Under the pieces are notes generated by a model, which did no database searches, was not told the origin of the DNA, and was given only the letters and a program-made list of their open reading frames with translations. Below are positions 1 to 7,990 of a DNA stretch of 51,711 bases, piece by piece. Position 1 is the first letter of the stretch. The number at the start of each line of letters is the position of its first letter. The translations under genes and the position numbers were made by a program. The stretch comes from an uncultured Lachnospiraceae bacterium (GTDB taxonomy: Bacteria; Bacillota_A; Clostridia; Lachnospirales; Lachnospiraceae). The stretch covers positions 3,761 to 55,471 of the forward strand of contig CAJTOU010000022.1 in NCBI GenBank assembly GCA_910577835.1, given 5' to 3'.

Positions 1-165
1 CTTCCTGCGTCTGTTTTGTATCGTCCAACACCTTATCACCTCAATTTATAAAATCTGTGGCACAAGATACGATATACCTTACTCCTACCACAATTTAATT
101 ATACAAGAAAACGCATGGTTTTACAATAAAATTCACATTAAATTTCTTCCTCCCTCCGTTTCATT

Positions 166-363
166 TTGTTCTGTTGCCTGTTTCAATATGTTGGCAAAAT
201 GCCCGAAGCATTTCAGAAAACCTGTCAGTATATTTATACAGAGTTTTTTCCAACAAGCGATTATCAGCCGATAGGACTTGAATTTGAATCATATCCTTCG
301 CCTGATGTTCAGAAGCCGGATTATACCTGTGAGATTTGGGTTGCGGTTGAGAAAAAGAAATAA
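166..363 (+). pseudogene. C-terminal remnant of an AraC/GyrI-like effector-binding domain
   Basis: The open frame carries only about the last 55 residues of a GyrI-like small-molecule-binding domain of the kind fused to AraC-family HTH regulators. Recognisable stretches are GKMPEAFQKTCQYIYTEFFP and the C-terminal YTCEIWVAVEKK. The first codons (TTG, cysteine-rich) do not resemble the family, no ribosome-binding site precedes them, and no HTH or first half of the domain lies upstream in the window. I therefore read it as the tail of a deleted regulator. Family assignment is from memory of the conserved C-terminus. Confidence 0.6.
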
Positions 364-725
364 TTTATAAGTTTTTGTATGAATTTATATAGTTAAACCG
401 TTAAAAAGAATATTATAAATGGAATTGCTGTGAAAACCTTTCAATACAATATGTGATATGAAATATTTTGTAACATGAATTATATATTGTATAGGAGTGT
501 TATTTTACAGCAGTTCTATTTATTTCAAGGAAAATTTTAAATAAATATTATTGAAAGGATAGATGTATCGTATGAAAAAAGAAAAATTAAAAAATAAGTG
601 ATAGCTATAATTCAAAATATTTTAATTTTTAATCTTTATCTTGAGTTCTCATTTGATTTTTGTTTTTCGGTTTTCGTAATCAGGCTTTTTTGAACTTTTA
701 TTTAAAAGCTTTTTACATATCTTAT
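364..725. other. AT-rich intergenic stretch, no gene seen
   Basis: This is 362 bases of very AT-rich sequence between the AraC-like remnant and the convergent XRE gene. No frame of convincing length, no clear hairpin with a U-tract and no repeat was seen. Confidence 0.5.
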
Positions 726-1073
726 TCATTCAGTATTTTCTTTTCCATTTTCGTTCATAGTTAATAATGCCTGTGCAGTAGCAAGGATTACGTGAAGCTG
801 TTTTTCGTCACATTGAACTAATAATCTCATAATCTGTTGATATGTATTGTCATCCTGTTTTTTATTTGGATATATAACAGAGTCTGCAGAAAGATTAAAG
901 TAATGCATGACTTTTTCAAATACTTCATAACTGGGATTGTTTCGAAAGCGTTCAAGGTCTTTTAAATATGATAAAGAAATATTTAATATTTCAGCTAATT
1001 CTGCCTGAGTCAATTTTTTATCCATTCTTGCATTTTTTAATACAGTGCCAAATGATTTTGGATAGTAAGTCAT
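726..1073 (-). CDS. XRE-family HTH transcriptional regulator
   Basis: A 115-residue DNA-binding protein. Residues about 8-60 form a Cro/CI-type five-helix HTH: LTQAELAEILNISLSYLKDLE is the helix-turn-helix with the Q-x3-A and the S-x2-YL-x-DLE pattern of the family. The C-terminal half (about 70-110) is helical and is probably for dimerisation. There is no peptidase or sensor domain. The ATG lies 8-9 bases after a GGAGG sequence (reverse complement of 1080-1086). A consensus promoter (1130-1158) and an inverted repeat (1177-1198) lie upstream and suggest autoregulation. The gene stands alone, so its targets are not evident. Confidence 0.85.
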   Translation of the reverse strand: MTYYPKSFGTVLKNARMDKKLTQAELAEILNISLSYLKDLERFRNNPSYEVFEKVMHYFNLSADSVIYPNKKQDDNTYQQIMRLLVQCDEKQLHVILATAQALLTMNENGKENTE

Positions 1074-1129
1074 AACGTTGCCTCCTTAGTTAGATGAAAA
1101 TCTTAAATCTTACTTATTCAATAATTCTA

Positions 1130-1158
1130 ATTATAAAGTTTGTATTTTGGGGTGTCAA
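1130..1158 (-). promoter_or_regulatory. Sigma-70-type promoter of the XRE regulator
   Basis: On the minus strand TTGACA (1158-1153) and TATAAT (1135-1130) are both perfect consensus hexamers with a 17-base spacer, about 57 bases before the XRE start codon. Confidence 0.8.
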
Positions 1159-1176
1159 TGCTATATAGTTCACCAT

Positions 1177-1198
1177 AAAGTGAGTTTTACTTCACTTT
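1177..1198. promoter_or_regulatory. Inverted repeat, candidate XRE operator
   Basis: AAAGTGA and TCACTTT are perfect 7-base arms separated by 8 bases, just upstream of the XRE promoter. The spacing is typical of an operator for a dimeric HTH protein. Binding is inferred. Confidence 0.4.
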
Positions 1199-1963
1199 TT
1201 GGATGCTTAAAACCATATGTATGATTAATTTTTGAAGAAAGATTCAACATAAATATTGAAGAAAGTATCAAAATTTTATTAGATGTGCCATAAATCCTTG
1301 GTTTCAACTATGGAGAGTGTCAAAAAGTACAAATTGCATAAAAATAGAGCATATAGATTGTTTTCTATACACTCTGATACCATGTGACTGTTTTGGATGT
1401 AAGAATGGCTGACTGACAAATTTAAACAGAAGTCTTTTTGTACAATATCATACTGCATGACATATACATCTGATTGAAAAGGTTTCTGATGTGCTCTATA
1501 TAGGCATGTGACAGTGACTAGTCATCAAGTCTGTAAATCATCTGTACGCAAATCTTTAAAGATACGATTGTAAAAGGAAACACATTTTTTAAAACATATT
1601 TTTGTACAGTGTTAATCTGGATAAAGAAAAATTAAAATGAATTTTCTGCTGCTGCCAAAGAAGATATTTTTCTAAAAAATTAGAAAATGATATTTCCAAA
1701 TTCCGCTAAAATTTTAGTATATGCATGTTATGAAGCTTTTTGATAAGTTTATCAATAGCTGTCATCATTTTGATGAAGGTGTATTTTCTGAAAGTCGGAT
1801 AAGTTTATTCACCTTGGTTATTATTTGTTTCCACAGATTTATGAAACCTGTAAAAATTTTAACAGGTTGAATTATTCTATTGGTTTATAAGATGACTTTT
1901 GCCTATATTGGTTAGAGGTATATTTTTTACTTCAATAACTCTTCTGTATTGGATAATATATCG
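1199..1963. other. Gene-poor stretch, probably decayed sequence
   Basis: About 765 bases have no open frame with a ribosome-binding site. Short broken frames are visible on the plus strand, but none could be tied to a family. Composition matches the surrounding AT-rich DNA. The overlapping plus-strand frame at 1899-2108 is the shadow of the DUF4291 gene. Confidence 0.4.
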
Positions 1964-2554
1964 TTATAACTTCATATTTAATCTTTTTCTAATTGCTTTG
2001 TCTTTAACAGGATATATTTTCTCTATCGGTAAATCTTTTGAATTTAATTTCCCGTTTTTTCTCTGTTCATTCCACTTTTTCACCAGCGGAGTTAAATCCT
2101 CTATGTGACAAATACCTGTATCTAAAAAATCTCTCAATGTGTTTCCTTTCAATCCTATTTGGATTGCCGCACGATTGATGGCATTTCCGTTTACATTTCT
2201 ATCAGGGTCCCATTGGCAATATACCGTAGTTTCATCAAAAGCCTTTTCCCATTGTACACCAGTATAGCTTGTAGAGTCCGGTGAGGTTAAAACAGCTTTT
2301 TCCAATAATTCATTAAACTTTGTCTGATATATGTCTAAAGCCAAGATACATTCCTGATTTTTCTTAGTTCCCCAATTAGAACGATACATAAGCCATAAAA
2401 AGGATGGTTTTATCCATGTCATACGATTTATATTGAAGTTTTCTCCAAATGTCTGTAATGCGATGGCCTCTTTGGCAATAACAGCATTATATGCCTGATA
2501 AACTCGAATACACTGTCTGTTGTATTGTGCAAATACCTCTTTTACATATTCCAT
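1964..2554 (-). CDS. DUF4291 family protein
   Basis: A 196-residue protein of unknown function. The family hallmark IRVYQAYNAVIAKEA lies near the N-terminus and is followed by MTWIKPSFLWLMYRSNWG, then CQWDPDRNVNG and a C-terminal IEKIYPV. Length fits the family. The start chosen (ATG 2554) has AAGGAG about 9 bases upstream. An earlier in-frame ATG at 2635 would add 27 lysine/isoleucine-rich residues that are not part of the family, and would overlap the upstream stop. It lies 73 bases downstream of the DUF7660 gene on the same strand and is probably co-transcribed with it. No activity has been established for the family as far as I know. Confidence 0.8.
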   Translation of the reverse strand: MEYVKEVFAQYNRQCIRVYQAYNAVIAKEAIALQTFGENFNINRMTWIKPSFLWLMYRSNWGTKKNQECILALDIYQTKFNELLEKAVLTSPDSTSYTGVQWEKAFDETTVYCQWDPDRNVNGNAINRAAIQIGLKGNTLRDFLDTGICHIEDLTPLVKKWNEQRKNGKLNSKDLPIEKIYPVKDKAIRKRLNMKL

Positions 2555-2627
2555 ATAGAAATCTCTCCTTATTTTTATTAATTGTTCTACTATTATTTTA
2601 TTTAATTCTTCTATAAAATCAAATTTA

Positions 2628-2870
2628 TTATTCATATAATTTTCCCATATATAGGATTTTGGCTAATATCTGAAAGTCTACCTTTTCCCATGTAATATCA
2701 TTAACAGGACATACAGAGTAATCCTCAATCCAGCTTGCCGCTTGCAGTAAAAAATCAGATATTGTAGTATTTGCCCATTGTTCAGAATGCTCTTTGTAAT
2801 CTGAAGATAAATCTTTTATAAATTGAATAAAATCCTCTTTATTTTTAATTCTATTAATCTGTTCTGTCAT
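2628..2870 (-). CDS. DUF7660-like small protein
   Basis: An 80-residue acidic protein. The recognisable segments are the N-terminal IKNKEDFIQFIKDLSSDY and a middle LLQAASWIEDY followed by WEKVDFQILAKILYMGKLYE, matching small bacterial proteins grouped as DUF7660, often found near immunity-type genes. The start at 2870 follows AGGAG by 8-9 bases. The longer frame from 2942 has a basic N-terminus unlike the family. It precedes the DUF4291 gene. Its function is unknown; immunity is only an inference from how such genes occur elsewhere. Confidence 0.6.
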   Translation of the reverse strand: MTEQINRIKNKEDFIQFIKDLSSDYKEHSEQWANTTISDFLLQAASWIEDYSVCPVNDITWEKVDFQILAKILYMGKLYE

Positions 2871-3577
2871 TTTCCGTCTCTCCTGAAATCTTGATTTATT
2901 AGGCAATTGCCTATACCAGTAACTGTCTGTTTGGATAAACAAGAACTTTAAAGTGGATTGAACTAGGCATTTAATTGAAATTCATCATTTTTGCTAATAT
3001 TTTTTTCGCTATCAATGCAAAAATAAAGCGGGTAATTCCACCGCATATAGTAATTTTAAGGCCATTTGCCATCAATATATCCCCTTTTGTTTTCCTCCAT
3101 ATTCAGATTTTCTATTGTGAAAGTGTTATTATGATTTATTGTATCAAATTTTATGAAATAAGACAATATCTTATCACTTTTTCAAATATCTATAAAACTG
3201 AAACTTTTGATATTATAATAATGAATATTTTATATTAGAAAAACTTTTGAATTTCTGTATTGATTCTCTCGCTGCGTAATGTTTTAGGATAAAAGCGTCT
3301 TGCCAAAAATTATAAGAAAATATTTAACCTTGATAATGCAAGAAATATATTTTTGGATTAAACAAGCGAATACCTGCATTTCTCAAAATTGGAGAAAAAG
3401 ACAAAACGTCAATTTGGAGATGGCTGCTCTGAATATGTTGCATATGCCATTCAAAAATATTATGGCGTTCAGCCTTTTCAGATATTAAAAATACTGTTTA
3501 CAGAAAAAAGTGTCATTAAATTTCTTGACACTTTTTTGACTTTTTTATAATATCTTTTTATAAGGAGGTCCACATAC
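2871..3577. other. Intergenic region with decayed coding fragments
   Basis: There is no gene here I can support. TAGGCAATTGCCTA (2900-2913) is a perfect 14-base palindrome just upstream of the DUF7660 start and could be an operator. On the minus strand 3072-2971 encodes 33 hydrophobic residues after an AGGGG, but nothing else supports it. Between 3302 and 3545 the plus strand shows a broken frame ending in a plausible protein segment (EYVAYAIQKYYGV) interrupted by a TAA, probably a dead gene of unknown type. Confidence 0.4.
3525..3551 (+). promoter_or_regulatory. Direct repeat TTGAC-N6-TTGAC plus TATAAT upstream of response regulator 1
   Basis: TTGAC occurs at 3525 and again at 3536 (11-base period), followed by a T-tract and TATAAT at 3546-3551. 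An 11-base direct repeat near a promoter is typical of OmpR/PhoB-family response-regulator sites. The same arrangement occurs at 5520 and, as TTGTC, at 41154. The spacing from the first TTGACA to TATAAT is 15 bases, shorter than ideal, so activation by the regulator is plausible. Confidence 0.55.
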
Positions 3578-4252
3578 ATGAAGCATAAAATTTTAATTGT
3601 AGATGATGAAATAATGATGACAGAACTTCTTTCCGACCATTTAAGCGACGAAGGATATGAGGTTTATACAGCCAACAGCGCCGCCGAAGCCCTTGCGCTG
3701 CTGCCCAAAACCCCATCTTTAATCATACTTGATATCAATATGCCGGATATAGACGGTCTGGAACTCTGCCGGACAATACGGGACCATGTTTCCTGTCCGA
3801 TTCTTTTCGTAACAGCCAGAATCACCGAGCAGGACAAAATAAATGGTTTGCAGTATGGCGGAGATGATTATATTACAAAACCATTCAGTTTAAAGGAACT
3901 TTCCGCTCGAATTGCCGCTCATCTGCGAAGAGACGAGCGTTCGCGTACAAATGCCTCTGTTTTGGTTTCAGGTGAGCTGCTTGTAAATCTTTCGCAGCAT
4001 CGTATTTTTTACAGAGATATGGAAATTGACGTTTCAAAAAGAGAATTTGAGATTATTGAATTTCTTATCACAAACGCCGGACAGGTATTTGACCGTGAAC
4101 GTATTTACGAGCGAGTTTGGGGATATGACGCAGAAGGCAGTGCAGATGTATTAAAAGAGCATATACGAAGAATTCGTGCAAAGCTCCATGAAGCGACAGG
4201 GCAGGATTATATTGAGACAGTGTGGGGAGTGGGATATAAATGGAATCATTAA
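3578..4252 (+). CDS. OmpR/PhoB-family response regulator (module 1)
   Basis: A 224-residue two-component regulator. Receiver domain, residues 1-118: acidic pair D9/D10, phosphoacceptor D52 in LDINMPD, T79 and K101 in the usual positions. Winged-helix DNA-binding domain, about 128-222: the recognition part is FDRERIYERVWGYDAEG and it ends in VWGVGYKW. The ATG follows AAGGAGG. Its last 13 bases overlap the kinase start, exactly as in module 2. It is very similar to the regulator at 39278. Its DNA is richer in G+C and in GCC/CTG codons than most of the window. Likely targets are its own operon and the transporter genes downstream. Confidence 0.95.
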   Translation: MKHKILIVDDEIMMTELLSDHLSDEGYEVYTANSAAEALALLPKTPSLIILDINMPDIDGLELCRTIRDHVSCPILFVTARITEQDKINGLQYGGDDYITKPFSLKELSARIAAHLRRDERSRTNASVLVSGELLVNLSQHRIFYRDMEIDVSKREFEIIEFLITNAGQVFDRERIYERVWGYDAEGSADVLKEHIRRIRAKLHEATGQDYIETVWGVGYKWNH

Positions 4253-5523
4253 AAAACAAATGGAAAAGCTTGTCTTTGCGAAATTTTTTTATTTTGACAG
4301 TATTATTTTCTATTGGTCTGGCAGCGCTTTTTTCTGCTCTTATTATTGGCGTCTGCGCTTCATTCCGGCACTGGCTTCTGCCCGATTCAAACGCCGCGTA
4401 TCTTACGATACAGAAAACTTTGGAAAACGGAAACGTAACCACATCATCTTTGCTTTTGAAATACGGACAGGATATGTCCCCGCTGTCTTTTATAGAAACT
4501 GAATATGACGATATACCTGTGGAAGAAAAGGTGCAGAAAACAGAATACTCGATTCAGAAGTTTGAGAACAGTTTCAATATGCTCTCTCCCAAGAGAAAGC
4601 TCGCCTATCGAATCTGTGGTATTACCATGGTCGTAGCTCCGGCTGTGCTCGCCTTTTTTTGCATTATTTTTTGCAGCATATATTTTTATCGTAAAAAATT
4701 AAAACCTCCATTAGAACTTTTATCCCATGCAACCAGTCAGATTGCCAGTCAGAACCTTGATTTTACACTTGAATATAGCTGTGATGATGAGATGGGCATG
4801 TTATGTCATTCTTTTGAAAAGATGAGAAGGGCGCTGCATGAAAACAACAAAGCAATGTGGGAAATGCTTGAGGAACGGCGTCTTATGCAGGCTTCCGTAG
4901 CACATGACCTGCGTAATCCGATTGCCATTATCGAAGGTTATACGGAATATCTGCAATCTGGTCTTGAAAACGGAACCATAAGCCATAAAAAACTTTGTCA
5001 TATTATACAAAATCTGAATCAATCGGCGAAAAGACTGGAACAGTATACGGAATCTGTTCGAATTTTAAATAAGCTTGAAGAAATCAGTGTACAAAAAATA
5101 TCTGTTTCCGCTTTGGAAATAGCAGAAAATATAGAGGAAGACATGCGTCTGCTGGCAGAACAAAACAAAATCATTCTGCGGGTAAAAAATACTCTGTCAA
5201 ATAAGAAAATACAGATAGATACCGTGCTTCTTTATCGTATTCTTGAAAACATTATGAACAATGCACTTTGCTATGCCGAAAAAGAAATATGTCTTGAATT
5301 TTCTCTTTCAGAAAATATGCTTTCCATAACAATTACAGATGACGGGGAAGGTTTTCCTCCTGAAATACAGAAAAAGGAGGAAAAAATGCTGTTTTCTTCT
5401 AGGAAAGACGGGCATATGGGTATTGGACTGGCTGTCAGCAGGCGTCTGTGTAAAAAACATGGCGGCAGTATAGAACTATATAATACCACTGGCGCATGTG
5501 TAAAAATAAATCTTTCCGTTTGA
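4240..5523 (+). CDS. Membrane sensor histidine kinase (module 1)
   Basis: A 427-residue sensor kinase. TM1 is about residues 15-39. It is followed by an extracellular segment of about 80 residues, TM2 about 127-150, and a HAMP-like region (about 152-205). The dimerisation helix carries the phosphoacceptor H222 in ASVAHDLRNP. The catalytic ATPase domain has an N-box (NIMNNALCYAEKE), DDGEGFPPE and GIGLAVSRRLCKKHGG. The start ATG lies inside the last codons of the response regulator (13-base overlap), so the two are translationally coupled. The signal sensed is unknown. The extracellular domain sets it apart from BceS-type kinases, which have almost none. Confidence 0.93.
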   Translation: MESLKNKWKSLSLRNFFILTVLFSIGLAALFSALIIGVCASFRHWLLPDSNAAYLTIQKTLENGNVTTSSLLLKYGQDMSPLSFIETEYDDIPVEEKVQKTEYSIQKFENSFNMLSPKRKLAYRICGITMVVAPAVLAFFCIIFCSIYFYRKKLKPPLELLSHATSQIASQNLDFTLEYSCDDEMGMLCHSFEKMRRALHENNKAMWEMLEERRLMQASVAHDLRNPIAIIEGYTEYLQSGLENGTISHKKLCHIIQNLNQSAKRLEQYTESVRILNKLEEISVQKISVSALEIAENIEEDMRLLAEQNKIILRVKNTLSNKKIQIDTVLLYRILENIMNNALCYAEKEICLEFSLSENMLSITITDDGEGFPPEIQKKEEKMLFSSRKDGHMGIGLAVSRRLCKKHGGSIELYNTTGACVKINLSV

Positions 5524-5535
5524 CCAATTTTTGAC
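5520..5535 (+). promoter_or_regulatory. TTGAC direct repeat upstream of the module 1 lipoprotein operon
   Basis: TTGAC at 5520 and at 5531 gives the same 11-base period and the same following T-tract as at 3525. The first copy overlaps the kinase stop codon. It is inferred to be a response-regulator binding site controlling the lipoprotein-ATPase-permease genes. Confidence 0.55.
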
Positions 5536-5551
5536 TTTTTTCTGATAAGCT

Positions 5552-5576
5552 CTCCTTGTACAAATAAAACAAGGAG
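5552..5576 (+). promoter_or_regulatory. Dyad overlapping the lipoprotein ribosome-binding site
   Basis: CTCCTTGT (5552-5559) and ACAAGGAG (5569-5576) are perfect 8-base arms around a 9-base loop. The second arm contains the Shine-Dalgarno sequence. A matching dyad sits at the same place in module 2 (41185-41210). If transcribed, it would hide the ribosome-binding site; if the TACAAA at 5559 is the -10 box, it is a DNA-level dyad instead. Confidence 0.5.
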
Positions 5577-5585
5577 GTCTTTTTT

Positions 5586-7097
5586 ATGAAAATTCTGACA
5601 AAAACTTTTAAAAGAAATTCAACAAAAAATTTTGTGAAGCGGATTCTAATATTAATTTTAAGTGCAATTCTTGTATGTCTGCTTTGTGCCTGTACAAAAG
5701 ATGCACAGACTGAAGGCGGGGATACACAGATAAACGGCAGAAGTAAAGAAATAACTGATAAAAGTAAGCAGATAAATGACAAAGACAGGGATGGAACTGG
5801 AAAAAATACAGAAACAGACAATAATACAGCACAACAAAATAATGCTGAAAATTTATCTCATAAAAGCGGTGCTTTGCATTTTCTATGTGGAATTGACAGT
5901 AACTGCAGCACGGAAAACGGATATTATTATCTGACTGAAGAAACAAAAAAGCTTCGTGATGAAAATTATGCGACTTATCTTATGTATATGGATTTTGCCA
6001 CCTGTCAGGAAATTTATCTTTGCAGTACAGCGGGATGCAAACATGATACAGCAGATTGTCCGGCAGTATTTTTATATGACGATTTTCCCGTATCTACCAC
6101 AAAGCTTTTTGTATGGAAAGAAAATCTCTATATTTTAAGCAGAGAGTATGACGATGACGGGGGAATGTATGAAAATGTAATGTCTGTTGGTGACACGCAA
6201 CCGGAAAGTAGCCCTGCGGTTTTATATAAAGCGAAGCTTGACGGTACAGAGCGTAAACAAATCTATACCTTTGATTCGGATTTAACGCTTGAAGACATGG
6301 TAGTGGGAGATGAGAACGGGATTTATATAATTACAAAAAAAGTTTGTACTGATAAGGCGGGCACTTTCAGTTATATGACCAGTTCAGAACGAAAGCTGAT
6401 GTTTCTGGATTTGGAATCTTTCAATATAAAAGAAATCTGTTCTATGGATTTTAATGATAAAATTTCATGGAATGTAACAGACTGCTGTGGAAACTTTTTG
6501 ATTTTAAAGGGTATAGATTTTGGAAGAGAGATTTCTAAAGATGAAAAATGGAATGACGATATTTATAAATCGCTTTATGAAAATTCTTTTGATGTTTATT
6601 CCATTTTGGACTTGGAAAGTGGTACTGTTACAGAAATTTATCGTGGTTCAAATAAATATAGTCATTCGTCTCATGTAATTGGGGATATATTGTATCTTTC
6701 CTCTTCGGAAAATCAGAATATTGAAGGACTGAATATTATCACCGGAGAAAAGAAAACAGTATGTACCCTTTCACAGAATTTGATTATGGATGTGCTTGGA
6801 GATATGCTCTGTTGTCGCGACTGGAATTTGGCGGGAGATTTTACATGGTATTTTGTTGATACAAAAACAGGAGAAATATATCATAGCAGCCTTGTGAATA
6901 AATGTAATGGATGGGATTTGAAGTTTTATGCCGAGACTGCCTCTGATGTACTTGTGGTCAATGACTATGATGCCAAGAAGGGCAGTGATGAAAGCTATGA
7001 AATTTATCAAATGAAATATGCATTAATTTCAAAGGAGGATTTATTTTCCGGAAAGGAAAATTACCGAAAAATCAAGATGATTGGAACAGGCCAGTAG
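5586..7097 (+). CDS. Lipoprotein, predicted beta-propeller-like (module 1)
   Basis: A 503-residue exported lipoprotein. The N-terminus is basic with a hydrophobic segment (about 20-33) and a lipobox ending at C36 (LCAC). A linker of about 45 residues follows, rich in Lys, Asp, Asn and Thr. The mature part is made of short repeated strands with YYY/IYII/LYLSS patterns, as in multi-bladed propeller proteins of Clostridia (DUF5050-like). It has a conserved-looking C-x4-C-x-H-x4-C cluster at about residues 145-158 (LCSTAGCKHDTADC), which could bind metal. It lies between the kinase and the ABC genes and may sense or present the transporter's ligand. That role is inferred. Module 2 has no counterpart. 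Confidence 0.75.
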   Translation: MKILTKTFKRNSTKNFVKRILILILSAILVCLLCACTKDAQTEGGDTQINGRSKEITDKSKQINDKDRDGTGKNTETDNNTAQQNNAENLSHKSGALHFLCGIDSNCSTENGYYYLTEETKKLRDENYATYLMYMDFATCQEIYLCSTAGCKHDTADCPAVFLYDDFPVSTTKLFVWKENLYILSREYDDDGGMYENVMSVGDTQPESSPAVLYKAKLDGTERKQIYTFDSDLTLEDMVVGDENGIYIITKKVCTDKAGTFSYMTSSERKLMFLDLESFNIKEICSMDFNDKISWNVTDCCGNFLILKGIDFGREISKDEKWNDDIYKSLYENSFDVYSILDLESGTVTEIYRGSNKYSHSSHVIGDILYLSSSENQNIEGLNIITGEKKTVCTLSQNLIMDVLGDMLCCRDWNLAGDFTWYFVDTKTGEIYHSSLVNKCNGWDLKFYAETASDVLVVNDYDAKKGSDESYEIYQMKYALISKEDLFSGKENYRKIKMIGTGQ

Positions 7098-7108
7098 AAG
7101 GAGAGAAT

Positions 7109-7990
7109 ATGGATATACTTACATTACATGAAATTACAAAGTCGTATAAGGGAAGAAATATTAAGAAACATAAAGGGGATATGCATACAAAGGATAGATA
7201 TAAAAAGAATATAGTAAATAAGGGAAATAACTGTAAAGAAGAGGCATTTGAAGATAATATATATAAAGATATGGACAGCAAAGATAAAATAGCACTGCAA
7301 AATGTTTCACTGGAACTGGAATGTGGAATTTACGGGCTGCTTGGTCCTAACGGTGCGGGCAAATCTACATTGATGAATATTATCACCGGAAATATCAGGC
7401 CAACGAGCGGCTCTGTGCTCTGGAATGGTACGGATATCTGCGGCTTAGGGGAGAAGTTTCGCAGTATTATCGGCTATGCACCTCAGCAGCAGGGATTATA
7501 CAATACCTTTTCGGGGAGGAGATTTCTTTCTTATATGGCATCGCTGAAAGGAATCCCGAAAAAAGAGGTAAAGCAGGAAATCAGGAGAGTGCTTTCTTAT
7601 GTAAATATGCAGGAGGCAGCAGACCGTGCGATTGGCACATATTCAGGAGGAATGAAACAGCGCATTTTGATTGCGCAGGCAATTTTGGGCAGTCCGAAGC
7701 TGATTGTACTGGATGAGCCTACGGCAGGGCTGGACCCGAAAGAGCGGGTGCGCATAAGAGAGCAGATTAAAGCGCTTTCCGGTGATAAAATTATTCTTGT
7801 TTCTACACATGTGGTTTCGGATATTGAGCCGATTGCAAAGGAAATTCTTCTGATTCGTTCTGGCAGTATTATTGACAGAGATACTGTGGAAAATCTTTGT
7901 CAAAAATATGGTGGCTGCATGGACTTGGAAGAGGTGTATATGAATATTTTTGGAAAGGAGGAGAGTCATGTTTCGGTTGATTCCATTTGA
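7109..7990 (+). CDS. ABC transporter ATP-binding protein with N-terminal insertion (module 1)
   Basis: A 293-residue ATPase. It has Walker A (LLGPNGAGKST), the Q-loop (YAPQQQG), the signature YSGGMKQR, Walker B (LIVLDEPTAGLDP) and the switch His (STHVVSD). It powers the ABC-2 permease encoded next. Odd feature: between the first strand (ILTLHEITKSYKG) and the next (IALQNVSLEL) there are about 45 extra residues, very rich in Lys, Asn and Asp. They are absent from the paralogue at 41218 and from the usual family. The insertion stays in frame and is AT-rich. The gene starts 11 bases after the lipoprotein stop, behind AGGAGAG. Confidence 0.93.
   Translation: MDILTLHEITKSYKGRNIKKHKGDMHTKDRYKKNIVNKGNNCKEEAFEDNIYKDMDSKDKIALQNVSLELECGIYGLLGPNGAGKSTLMNIITGNIRPTSGSVLWNGTDICGLGEKFRSIIGYAPQQQGLYNTFSGRRFLSYMASLKGIPKKEVKQEIRRVLSYVNMQEAADRAIGTYSGGMKQRILIAQAILGSPKLIVLDEPTAGLDPKERVRIREQIKALSGDKIILVSTHVVSDIEPIAKEILLIRSGSIIDRDTVENLCQKYGGCMDLEEVYMNIFGKEESHVSVDSI

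Noticed and set aside
1899..2108. Plus-strand 69-residue hydrophobic open frame
   Set aside because: It overlaps the well-supported DUF4291 gene on the other strand and has no ribosome-binding site.
2975..3238. Plus-strand 87-residue open frame
   Set aside because: The composition is AT-driven, there is no ribosome-binding site and no family resemblance.
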